This document shows, piece after piece, positions 1-5,789 of a DNA stretch of 7,906 bases. The stretch is taken from contig CAZQCI010000102.1 of NCBI GenBank assembly GCA_964592255.1, positions 1-7,906 on the forward strand, in the 5' to 3' direction. The stretch comes from CAZQCI01 sp964592255. GTDB taxonomy: Bacteria > UBA10199 > SBBF01. Position numbers and translations under genes: made by a program. Under the pieces are notes generated by a model. The model was given only the letters and a program-made list of their open reading frames with translations, was not told where the DNA came from and made no database searches. The first letter of the stretch is position 1; every line of letters begins with the position of its first letter.

Positions 1-112
1 TCCCCTTAGTTATCAGGGGAGGTCGGGAGGGGTTACCCAATCATTCATTTATTAACTCCCCTGGCCCCGTCTCCCAAAGAGATCCCTTTGGGATTATACT
101 AAGAGGGGGAAA
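1..112. repeat. C/G-tract palindromic repeat, copy A
   Basis: This stretch before the first gene is built of inverted C-runs and G-runs. Its first 20 bases form a small hairpin (TCCCCT with AGGGGA around an 8-base loop). A G-rich segment at about 21-34 then faces a C-rich segment at 53-75. The part from about 53 to 112 matches, in reverse complement and at roughly 80% by eye, the repeat found after the DUF4340 gene (about 4831-4893). Both share TAACTCCCC at one end, ATCCCTTTGG in the middle and AGAGGGGG at the other end. The left side may continue beyond the window. It may be a REP-like element; no coding potential was seen. Confidence 0.7.
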
Positions 113-138
113 TTGAAATAAACAGTAAGGGAGAAAAT

Positions 139-864
139 ATGGAACCAGACATCCGCTATTGGATCACCCAAGGGAAAGAATATTTTAAAAATCAGGCCTA
201 TAAAAAAGCGGAATCCGTCTTTCTTAAAGTCCTTTCGGGAAAAAACGAGTTTGCCGATATCTATAATATGCTCGGCATTATTTATCACCAAACCGGCCAG
301 TTTAATGACGCCATTGCTGCGTTTAAAAAAGCTCTTTCTATCAACCCTCGCTATACGGAAGCCATGATCAACCTGAGCGTCCTCTATAATGACCTGGGGG
401 AATATAAACTAGGCCGAGACCTGCTCAATAAATTTAAAAAAGAAGCTAAAAAAAGCAGCAGTGTGATTGATCCTTTTGTCAAAGGAAAGCTGGCCAATAA
501 ACACGCCGAAGTGGGTGACATGTACCGCAGCGCTGGCCTGCACAAAGAAGCCGTAGAAGAATTTAAAAAAGCTCTCGATCTGGCCCCGCAATTTCATGAT
601 ATTCGCAATAAAATGGGAATCTGTCTGCGGGAAGAAGGAAAAAAAGAAGCTGCCCTCAAAGAATTTCAAAAAATCGCAAAAGAAAAACCCCAATATACCG
701 AAGCGCAAATTCAATTAGGAATTACCCTGCACGTGATGGGAAAGAAAAAAGAAGCAAAAAATATTTGGACCCATTTGATCAGAACAAATCCTCATCATCA
801 ACTTGTCAAAACTTATCTGCGCCTATCGGAGAATGGGAACAGTACTCATAAAAATAAAAAGTAA
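139..864 (+). CDS. Tetratricopeptide repeat (TPR) protein
   Basis: A 241-residue protein made almost entirely of helical TPR units. It has no signal peptide or membrane segment, so it is expected in the cytoplasm as a protein-binding scaffold. Repeats can be read at about residues 8-35, 40-73, 74-100 (degenerate), 118-151, 152-185 and 186-219. They show the usual pattern of G/A at position 8, Y/F at 11 and A...P ends, for example GIIYHQTGQFNDAIAAFKKA and an ALDLAP turn. A lysine-rich break (about 95-110) splits the array into two blocks. The C-terminal tail is polar and basic. The start is supported by an AAGGGAG Shine-Dalgarno sequence at 127-133, five bases before ATG. It lies 83 bases upstream of the ABC ATPase on the same strand and may belong to the same unit. 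No specific partner can be named, and the family assignment does not give a function. Confidence 0.88.
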   Translation: MEPDIRYWITQGKEYFKNQAYKKAESVFLKVLSGKNEFADIYNMLGIIYHQTGQFNDAIAAFKKALSINPRYTEAMINLSVLYNDLGEYKLGRDLLNKFKKEAKKSSSVIDPFVKGKLANKHAEVGDMYRSAGLHKEAVEEFKKALDLAPQFHDIRNKMGICLREEGKKEAALKEFQKIAKEKPQYTEAQIQLGITLHVMGKKKEAKNIWTHLIRTNPHHQLVKTYLRLSENGNSTHKNKK

Positions 865-871
865 TTTTTTC

Positions 872-939
872 GTCATTCCCGCGAAGGTGGGAATCCAGAA
901 ATTTTCGAAAAACTAGATTCCCGCCTTCGCGGGAATGAC
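872..939. repeat. dRS3-like inverted repeat hairpin (GTCATTCCCGCG family)
   Basis: Two arms of 27 bases (872-898 and 913-939) are reverse complements except at two positions, one of which still allows a G-U pair on the + strand. The arms begin GTCATTCCCGCGAAGG and end in the complement GGGAATGAC. The 14-base loop contains the self-complementary TTTTCGAAAA, so the whole unit can fold into one long hairpin. Elements of the form ATTCCC-N-GGGAAT are known as dispersed repeats (dRS3 in Neisseria, and similar REP-like units elsewhere). There is no T-run on either side, so it does not look like a standard intrinsic terminator. It fills nearly the whole gap between the TPR and ATPase genes. Confidence 0.85.
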
Positions 940-947
940 AACAGCAC

Positions 948-1868
948 ATGATCGAAGTCACCAACCTCACCAAACAATTCGACACTTTTAAAGCTGTAGA
1001 TAATCTAAGCTTTAAACTTAATGCTGGGGATGTCGTGGGCTTTTTAGGTCCTAACGGTGCAGGAAAAACTACAACCATGCGCCTGATCACCGGATTTTTA
1101 ACACCCACATCCGGTACCTGCACGATTGAAGGATTGGATGTGGCCTCCAAAAGCTTAGCGGCCCGTGAAAAAATGGGCTATCTGCCAGAATCTTCCGCTC
1201 TCTACAACGATATGGAAGTCAGTGATTACCTTAAAACCATGGGGACGTTGCGGAAGATGAGTTCGGAAAAACTAAAATCCCGCTTAGATATAGTCATTGA
1301 ACAATGCGGACTTAAACCCGCTTTAGGGAAAAAAATTGCGACTCTTTCCAAAGGCTATCGGCAAAGAACCGGTTTAGCCCAAGCCTTGCTTCATGATCCT
1401 CCGGTGCTCATTTTGGACGAACCCACTGTGGGATTAGACCCCAACCAAATGTCGGAAATCAGAAATTTAATTCGCAATATAGGAAAAACAAAAACAATTC
1501 TATTATCCACCCATATTCTTTCCGAAGTGGAACAAACCTGTGGACGAGTGATTATTATCACCGATGGTAAAATTGCCGGGGAAGGTTCCCCCCAAGAACT
1601 GATGCGAAAAAATGAAGGGGGATCCTCTTACTATGTTGTCTTACAAGGAAAGAAAAATGAAAGTGATTTTATAAAACTACCCCATTTTATTTCGGCACAA
1701 GCAGAAAGGATCGATGGTGACAAAACACGCGTGCATATCACACTGGATTCTCATGAAGATAAAAGTGCCGAAATTTTTAAGCTGGCCGTAGCCAATAATT
1801 GGGTTTTATCCGAACTGTGGCGGGAAGAAGCCACATTAGAAGACGTATTTAAAAAATTAACGAGATAA
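948..1868 (+). CDS. ABC transporter ATP-binding protein, GldA/NatA type
   Basis: A 306-residue ATPase subunit that would power the ABC-2 exporter encoded by the next genes. All nucleotide-binding motifs are present: Walker A GPNGAGKT (34-41), a Q-loop region reading GYLPE (77-81) with E where many ABC proteins have Q, signature LSKGYRQR (133-140), Walker B VLILDEPT (153-160), D-loop GLDP (162-165) and H-loop STH (187-189). The YLPE and LSKGYRQR variants are typical of the GldA/NatA/CcmA-like group rather than of importers. Residues from about 225 form the C-terminal extension seen in this group, ending in TLEDVFKKLT. The ATG lies eight bases after a hairpin repeat and has no clear Shine-Dalgarno sequence. 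The protein nevertheless begins at the usual family position (MIEVTNLTKQF), so the start is accepted. A long hairpin element follows the stop codon. Confidence 0.95.
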   Translation: MIEVTNLTKQFDTFKAVDNLSFKLNAGDVVGFLGPNGAGKTTTMRLITGFLTPTSGTCTIEGLDVASKSLAAREKMGYLPESSALYNDMEVSDYLKTMGTLRKMSSEKLKSRLDIVIEQCGLKPALGKKIATLSKGYRQRTGLAQALLHDPPVLILDEPTVGLDPNQMSEIRNLIRNIGKTKTILLSTHILSEVEQTCGRVIIITDGKIAGEGSPQELMRKNEGGSSYYVVLQGKKNESDFIKLPHFISAQAERIDGDKTRVHITLDSHEDKSAEIFKLAVANNWVLSELWREEATLEDVFKKLTR

Positions 1869-1885
1869 AAAAATAAAAATATCGA

Positions 1886-2001
1886 ATCATTTTAGGTGAA
1901 ATTGTTTTGTGGAAACTTCTTCGGTTGTCTGACGAGTCCCACCATAGGCGGGGCGAGGAGTTCCGAAGAAGTTGGAACAAAATAACTTTACCTAAAATGA
2001 T
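1886..2001 (+). repeat. Long-hairpin element, copy 1 (structured RNA or palindromic mobile repeat)
   Basis: The element has 24-base outer arms at 1886-1909 and 1978-2001 and a 68-base core at 1910-1977. The outer arms pair along their length with two G-U pairs and one A-C mismatch when read as + strand RNA. Inside the core come a purine internal loop (TGGA facing GGAA), an 11-bp stem (AACTTCTTCGG with CCGAAGAAGTT), an asymmetric loop containing CTGACGA opposite GAGGAGTT, and an apical stem GTCCC (1936-1940) with GGGGC (1950-1954). The core matches that of 5659-5776 at 63 of 68 bases, while the outer halves of the arms do not match. It lies between the ABC ATPase and permease genes, and its right arm covers the permease start codon. 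The family was not recognised. Confidence 0.85.
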
Positions 2002-2728
2002 GCAAATCTTGATCGCCCCCATTCTCACTATCGTAAAAAAGGAGCTGAAGGACTTCTTCTTCTCCCCTATTGCCGCTATTTTCGGAGCCGTTTTTTTATT
2101 TTTAGCTTTCTGGGTTTTCTTCACGGGGTTTTTTCCAGCGGGGCAAGCCAGCCTGCGTTTTTTCTTTACGTGGGTCCCTGTCCTATTCCTTTTTTTACTG
2201 CCCGCCGTCACCATGAAATCATGGGCGGAGGAAAAAAAATCGGGCACATTTGAAATTCTACTCACCCTCCCCTTATCCGATTGGCAAATAATTTTGGGTA
2301 AATTTTTTTCCTCACTTTTAAGCCTGGCTTTTATTCTTATGTTCACGCTTCCAGCAGCCATCACGATTTCAAGTTTAGGAGATTTGGATTGGGGCGTTGT
2401 CGCCGGAGGCTATATGGGGCTTCTCTTTTTAGGAGGAGCCTGCTTAGCTATCGGATTATATTTCTCGGGGCTAACTGAAAACCAAATCATCGCCTTCATC
2501 ACAACAACCACTGTGCTGTTTCTGCTCTATGTCATGGGAGAACCTTTAGTACTAAACCTAAGTCCGGAATTTTTAAAACCACTCTTGTCTTTTTTAAGTT
2601 TAAGTTCGCATTTTGAAAGCATGGCTCGGGGTGTCATTGATTCACGTGATGTATTTTATTACATCAGCCTGACAGGATTTTTTCTCACTCTTAACTCATT
2701 CACGCTGATGGAACGAAAATGGGAATAA
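1997..2728 (+). CDS. ABC-2 type transporter permease, GldF-like
   Basis: A 243-residue integral inner-membrane protein that would form the translocation path of the ABC-2 complex. Hydrophobic segments at about 22-44, 54-73, 104-127, 132-157, 164-184 and 219-238 give six membrane spans, as usual for the family. After the second span comes the diagnostic cytoplasmic stretch SWAEEKKSGTFEILLTLPLS (75-94). Near the C-terminus, SSHFESMARGVIDSRDVFYY (203-222) is the conserved block of GldF-type permeases. The reading frame is open back to a TTG at 1907, but those 30 extra residues are translated hairpin DNA (copy 1), so the ATG at 1997, or the next codon at 2000, is preferred. No Shine-Dalgarno sequence is visible before it. 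The 3' end overlaps the next gene by 10 bases. The transported substrate is unknown. Confidence 0.9.
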   Translation: MMQILIAPILTIVKKELKDFFFSPIAAIFGAVFLFLAFWVFFTGFFPAGQASLRFFFTWVPVLFLFLLPAVTMKSWAEEKKSGTFEILLTLPLSDWQIILGKFFSSLLSLAFILMFTLPAAITISSLGDLDWGVVAGGYMGLLFLGGACLAIGLYFSGLTENQIIAFITTTTVLFLLYVMGEPLVLNLSPEFLKPLLSFLSLSSHFESMARGVIDSRDVFYYISLTGFFLTLNSFTLMERKWE

Positions 2729-4236
2729 AAAATAAAATTCAAGCAACAATCACTGCCTTACTATTGGGCCTTATTTTATTAATGCTCAACTTTATTTCTT
2801 CGCGTCATTTTCTCCGCTGGGATTTAACACAAGATCAAGAATACACGCTTTCAAGTTCTACCAAAAAAATTATTTCGGATTTAAAAGATCCCGTCACCAT
2901 CAAGTTGTTCATGAATAAAAATCTCCCCCCCAACATGACGAGTTTACAGCAAGGCATTTTGGATACATTGGCGGAATATGCCAATCGCTCGAATAAAAAA
3001 ATTAAGATAGAACAAATTTTTCCGGATGATTCACCGCGCAATCAACAAGAAGCCGAAATGCTGGGGATTCCTCCTTTACAACTAGACGTTGTGGCAGCTG
3101 ATAAACATGAAGTGATGAAAATCTACATCGGGATTGCTCTTTTTCATTTGGACAAAAAAGCTGTCATCCCTGTTGCCACCGACTTATCGCAACTGGAATA
3201 CAATCTCACTTCCAGCTTGATTAAATTAAGTTCTGAAAAAATTCCTCGCGTAGGCTTAGTGACCAATGAAAATAGAAACAATTATCAAAATCTTTCTCAA
3301 CTGATGGAGCGCCAATACCAAGTGGTGCCCCTTACTTTTACCTCTTTCTCTTCAAATGACAGCAACCCTCTGGATTTAGTAGTTTTGGTGGAACCTTATA
3401 ATTTAACATCCGACTTCATTCATTGGTTGGACAATTCATTTAACGAAGGAATCCCCATTCTCATTTTTGCCGGCACTATCAAAGTGGACGAGCGCTTAAG
3501 CGCCCAAAATTATAAAACGGGGCTGGAAGAATGGCTATCGTCCAAGGGATTACGTCTTTCCGATCAATTAGTTATCGACCCACGCCTACATACTTATGCC
3601 GCTTTTTCAAACGGCATGATGCAATATCACGTGCCTTATCCTTTTTTTGTGAAAGTGGAAAAAGAAGGGTTGAATCAAAAACTCCCGGCTACGGCTAAGT
3701 TGGAAAGACTTGTGTTTCCTTGGACCAATGCCATTACTCTAAATACCGCTTCCCATCCTGATTGGACTTTTGAAATTTTAGCCCAAACCTCTTCGGCTTC
3801 TTTTTTAGAGGAAGGTAGCCCCAATGTAATGCCAGATGCCTTACAAAGCCAAAAAGTTGATGCTACTTCCTCCCAAATTTTAGCCGTGGATGTGCAAGCA
3901 CCAAAAAATTCGGCACAGCCGAACCAAAAACCATCCCGACTTGTGGTGGTGGCTAACAATCAATTCATTAAAGATGCTACACTACGTGACTACGACTCCA
4001 ACCTACTTTTGCCACTAAATCTTGCCGATAGTTTAACCATTGGCAATCAACTGATTGGCATCCGTTCGCGTGGAAAAACAGACCGGCCTATTACCATTCC
4101 TGGTGACGCGAAAGTACAAGCCATCAAATGGTTTCATATCGGTGGATTGCCCATTCTATTTGTGATCACTCTATCAGTCTTGCATGTCTGGAGAAAAAGA
4201 AAATGGGCAAGGATAAAACTCTCTGAGTATGACTAA
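2719..4236 (+). CDS. GldG-family ABC transport auxiliary protein
   Basis: A 505-residue membrane-anchored protein of the Gld/ABC_transp_aux type. An N-terminal membrane segment (about 8-27) is followed by the family hallmark RWDLTQDQEYTLSSST (33-48). The large central region (about 50-465) would lie outside the cytoplasm. It reads as alternating strands and helices, with the marks of a Rossmann-like auxiliary domain (IPRVGLVT at 175-182, DLVVLVEP at 219-226, IPILIFAG at 255-262). A C-terminal membrane segment (about 473-491) is followed by a basic WRKRKW tail. Proteins of this kind travel with GldA/GldF-type ABC exporters. In Bacteroidetes they are tied to gliding motility, but similar operons occur widely where their role is undefined. 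The start overlaps the permease stop by 10 bases and the stop overlaps the next start by 8, pointing to translational coupling. A low-complexity S/Q/P-rich insert lies at about 365-415. Confidence 0.9.
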   Translation: MGIKNKIQATITALLLGLILLMLNFISSRHFLRWDLTQDQEYTLSSSTKKIISDLKDPVTIKLFMNKNLPPNMTSLQQGILDTLAEYANRSNKKIKIEQIFPDDSPRNQQEAEMLGIPPLQLDVVAADKHEVMKIYIGIALFHLDKKAVIPVATDLSQLEYNLTSSLIKLSSEKIPRVGLVTNENRNNYQNLSQLMERQYQVVPLTFTSFSSNDSNPLDLVVLVEPYNLTSDFIHWLDNSFNEGIPILIFAGTIKVDERLSAQNYKTGLEEWLSSKGLRLSDQLVIDPRLHTYAAFSNGMMQYHVPYPFFVKVEKEGLNQKLPATAKLERLVFPWTNAITLNTASHPDWTFEILAQTSSASFLEEGSPNVMPDALQSQKVDATSSQILAVDVQAPKNSAQPNQKPSRLVVVANNQFIKDATLRDYDSNLLLPLNLADSLTIGNQLIGIRSRGKTDRPITIPGDAKVQAIKWFHIGGLPILFVITLSVLHVWRKRKWARIKLSEYD

Positions 4237-4792
4237 AAAAACTACTATTCTATCCTTCATTTTAATTTTGGTGGGACTCATCGCCTTCATCATGGATCAC
4301 CCTTTCCAACATCGCTTCGAACCAGAAAATATTAAACCTTTCTATCCAAACTTAGACACTCAATCGATTACCGTGATTGAAATTAATTATTTTACGCAAG
4401 GCACACGGCTAGAAAAAAAAGATCATACCTGGTTTGTGCAAGGAAGAAAAAATCCTCCTCTTCCGGATTGGGGGGAGCAAGTTGAGGCAGATGAATCTAA
4501 GGTTATGGACTTATTGTCTGCCGTCAAAGAACTGGAAATCTCCGACCCGGTTACCAGTGACCCACAAAAACAATCTGCTTTTCAGCTCATCCCCAACAGC
4601 TTAAGCGTCACCTTATGGGATAACACAGGAGAAAAAAAGGTCCGTTTCTATATCGGTAAGCAAGGCCCGGATATTTTTTCAACTTTCATTCGTGATGAAA
4701 ACAGTAACGATATTTATTTAGTGGATATCGCCCTTCAAGGCATGTTGAACATTCCGTGGGAAGAGTGGAAAAAAGAAAAAAGAAATGAGTAA
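4229..4792 (+). CDS. DUF4340 domain protein, membrane-anchored
   Basis: A 187-residue protein with one N-terminal hydrophobic segment (about 5-22) and a soluble, presumably extracytoplasmic remainder. The pattern SITVIEINY...TRLEKKDHTWFV (46-70), a helix with DESKVMDLLSAVKELEI (88-104) and SVTLWDN...VRFYIGKQGPD (125-148) fit DUF4340, a domain found next to GldG-type proteins. Many family members repeat the domain and are longer. This one carries a single unit, so it is at the short end, but it shows no sign of being broken. It overlaps the preceding gene by eight bases and ends the operon. It probably sits in the same membrane complex as the GldF/GldG-type subunits. Its biochemical role is unknown. 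The assignment rests on motif pattern plus context. Confidence 0.8.
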   Translation: MTKKTTILSFILILVGLIAFIMDHPFQHRFEPENIKPFYPNLDTQSITVIEINYFTQGTRLEKKDHTWFVQGRKNPPLPDWGEQVEADESKVMDLLSAVKELEISDPVTSDPQKQSAFQLIPNSLSVTLWDNTGEKKVRFYIGKQGPDIFSTFIRDENSNDIYLVDIALQGMLNIPWEEWKKEKRNE

Positions 4793-4793
4793 C

Positions 4794-4893
4794 CCCACCT
4801 GTCCCCCCCTTATATTAAGGGGAAGGACGTTCTTCCCCCCTCTGAGAATAATTCCAAAGGGATCCCTTGAGGAGAGGGGGTTAGGGGGAGTTA
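4794..4893. repeat. C/G-tract palindromic repeat, copy B, between convergent genes
   Basis: This fills the gap between the convergent DUF4340 and peroxiredoxin genes. It contains a small hairpin, CCCCTTA (4806-4812) with TAAGGGG (4816-4822) around a 3-base loop. A larger unit follows, CCCCCTCT (4836-4843) with AGAGGGGG (4873-4880), enclosing the perfect 12-base palindrome AAGGGATCCCTT (4857-4868). The part from about 4831 is an inverted copy of the repeat at the left edge of the window. Strong stems between convergent genes could help end transcription from both sides, but no T-run follows either stem, so a standard intrinsic terminator is not claimed. Confidence 0.75.
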
Positions 4894-4902
4894 TAAAATT
4901 AA

Positions 4903-5484
4903 CTACTTCACGGATTCGAAATACTCTTTCGATTTCTGCGGATCGGGCTTCATGGTTTTAGCCCCCTTGTGCCAATTGGCTGGGCAGACTTCTCCTGTTT
5001 TCTTAACAGTTTGAATGGCTTCAAGAACACGCAAGGTTTCATCTACATTGCGCCCAATACCTAAATCGTGCACCACTTCATAAGCCACATTTCCATCTGG
5101 GTCGACGATGAACAAGCCACGCAGTGCAATCCCCGCACCCAAAAGAACGCCGTAGTCAGAGGCAATTTGTTTGTTTAAATCGGCTAGCAAAGGATATTCA
5201 ATTTTTCCCAAACCCCCTTGAGTACGCGGGGTGTTGATCCAAGCGAGATGAGAAAATTTAGAATCAACAGAGCAACCTAACACTTCGGCATTCAACTTTT
5301 TAAAATCACTGATGCGATCGGAAAAAGCGGTGATTTCCGTCGGGCAGACAAAAGTAAAATCGAGAGGATAGAAAAACAACACCACCCATTTTCCTTTATA
5401 GTCAGCTAATTTTACTTGTTTAAACTCTCCGCCAATCACGGCGTCTGTTGTAAATTCCGGTGCTTTCTTTTGTACAAGACTCAT
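4903..5484 (-). CDS. Typical 2-Cys peroxiredoxin (Prx1/AhpC family)
   Basis: A complete 193-residue cytoplasmic thiol peroxidase that reduces H2O2 and organic hydroperoxides. The catalytic motif PLDFTFVCP (40-48) carries the peroxidatic cysteine C47 with P40 and T44, and R122 in LRGLFIVD is the likely active-site arginine. The resolving cysteine is C167 in GEVCPANW. A further cysteine, C71, is not part of the catalytic pair. GGLG (90-93) and a C-terminal EYFESVK with YF at 188-189 are both present. In well-studied members these two motifs go with sensitivity to over-oxidation. The start is supported by AAGGAG on the minus strand at 5490-5495, five bases before ATG. No AhpF or thioredoxin reductase gene is adjacent, so the electron donor is unknown. 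A promoter candidate and a palindromic leader lie upstream. Confidence 0.96.
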   Translation of the reverse strand: MSLVQKKAPEFTTDAVIGGEFKQVKLADYKGKWVVLFFYPLDFTFVCPTEITAFSDRISDFKKLNAEVLGCSVDSKFSHLAWINTPRTQGGLGKIEYPLLADLNKQIASDYGVLLGAGIALRGLFIVDPDGNVAYEVVHDLGIGRNVDETLRVLEAIQTVKKTGEVCPANWHKGAKTMKPDPQKSKEYFESVK

Positions 5485-5498
5485 AATATCTCCTTTAC

Positions 5499-5568
5499 GT
5501 CATACCGGCAGGCTTTAAGCCGGGATCCATTTTAAGTGGACTCCACCAGCTGGTCGGACCGGAGTGAC
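5499..5568. repeat. Cloverleaf-like palindromic repeat in the peroxiredoxin leader
   Basis: Outer arms GTCATACCGG (5499-5508) and CCGGAGTGAC (5559-5568) pair at 8 of 10 positions. Between them are three smaller self-complementary units: GGCTTTAAGCC (5511-5521), TCCA with TGGA around seven bases (5526-5540) and ACCAGCTGGT (5545-5554). Together they can fold like a cloverleaf. The unit resembles dispersed REP-like repeats starting GTCATNCCGG. It ends only a few bases from the peroxiredoxin ribosome binding site and would be transcribed in that gene's leader if the promoter candidate is right. Confidence 0.65.
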
Positions 5569-5595
5569 AATGCTTAAGTTTTTCAGATTAAGGGG

Positions 5596-5623
5596 TAATT
5601 AACACACACCGAAAGGCAGTCAA
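5596..5623 (-). promoter_or_regulatory. Candidate sigma-70-type promoter for the peroxiredoxin gene
   Basis: Read on the minus strand, TTGACT (5618-5623) matches the -35 consensus at five of six bases. It is followed after 16 bases by TAATTA (5596-5601), with TG one base before it as in an extended -10 element. Transcription would begin near 5588 and give a leader of about 100 bases that includes the cloverleaf-like repeat. No OxyR or PerR operator could be recognised. The call rests on pattern match and position only. Confidence 0.45.
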
Positions 5624-5658
5624 GAAGGAAATCAAAATGTCCAAATAAAGTGTAATAG

Positions 5659-5776
5659 AGTCCGAAAAGAAGAGGTTATTTTGTGGAAATTTCTTCGGCT
5701 GTCTGACGAGTCCCACCATAGGCGGGACGAGGAGTTCCGAAGAAATTGGAGCAAAATAACCTCTTCTTTTCGGACT
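5659..5776 (+). repeat. Long-hairpin element, copy 2
   Basis: The outer arms (5660-5683 and 5752-5775) are a perfect 24-base inverted repeat, extended by one more A-T pair (5659/5776). The 68-base core (5684-5751) matches the core of 1886-2001 except at five positions. It has the same fold: an 11-bp stem AATTTCTTCGG with CCGAAGAAATT, loop CTGACGA facing GAGGAGTT, and apical stem GTCCC (5710-5714) with GGGAC (5724-5728). The outer 15 bases or so of the arms are unrelated to copy 1. The core reads in the + orientation, opposite to the flanking minus-strand genes. It begins 13 bases after the SpoIID-like stop codon. No T-run follows it on the minus strand, and no target-site duplication is evident. 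Confidence 0.87.
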
Positions 5777-5789
5777 ATCCCCAAAATCC

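Noticed and set aside
95..100. TATACT as a -10 box for the TPR gene
   Set aside because: No -35 match lies at a suitable distance, and the hexamer lies inside repeat copy A, where copy B does not keep it.
1929..1960. Possible hammerhead ribozyme (CTGACGA followed by a GTCCC/GGGRC stem)
   Set aside because: The GAA(A) segment expected after stem II reads GAGG in both copies. The flanking strands pair with each other as one hairpin instead of forming the three-way junction with a cleavage site.
1907..1996. N-terminal 30 residues of the permease reading frame from a TTG start
   Set aside because: The stretch is translated from the long-hairpin repeat, is very basic and polar, and is unlike the family N-terminus, which fits the ATG at 1997.
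4806..4822. Intrinsic terminator after the DUF4340 gene
   Set aside because: The stem is real, but no U-run follows in either direction, so it is listed only as part of the repeat.
5659..5776. Insertion sequence or transposase remnant
   Set aside because: No open frame, transposase motif or target-site duplication was found; only a non-coding palindrome can be supported.
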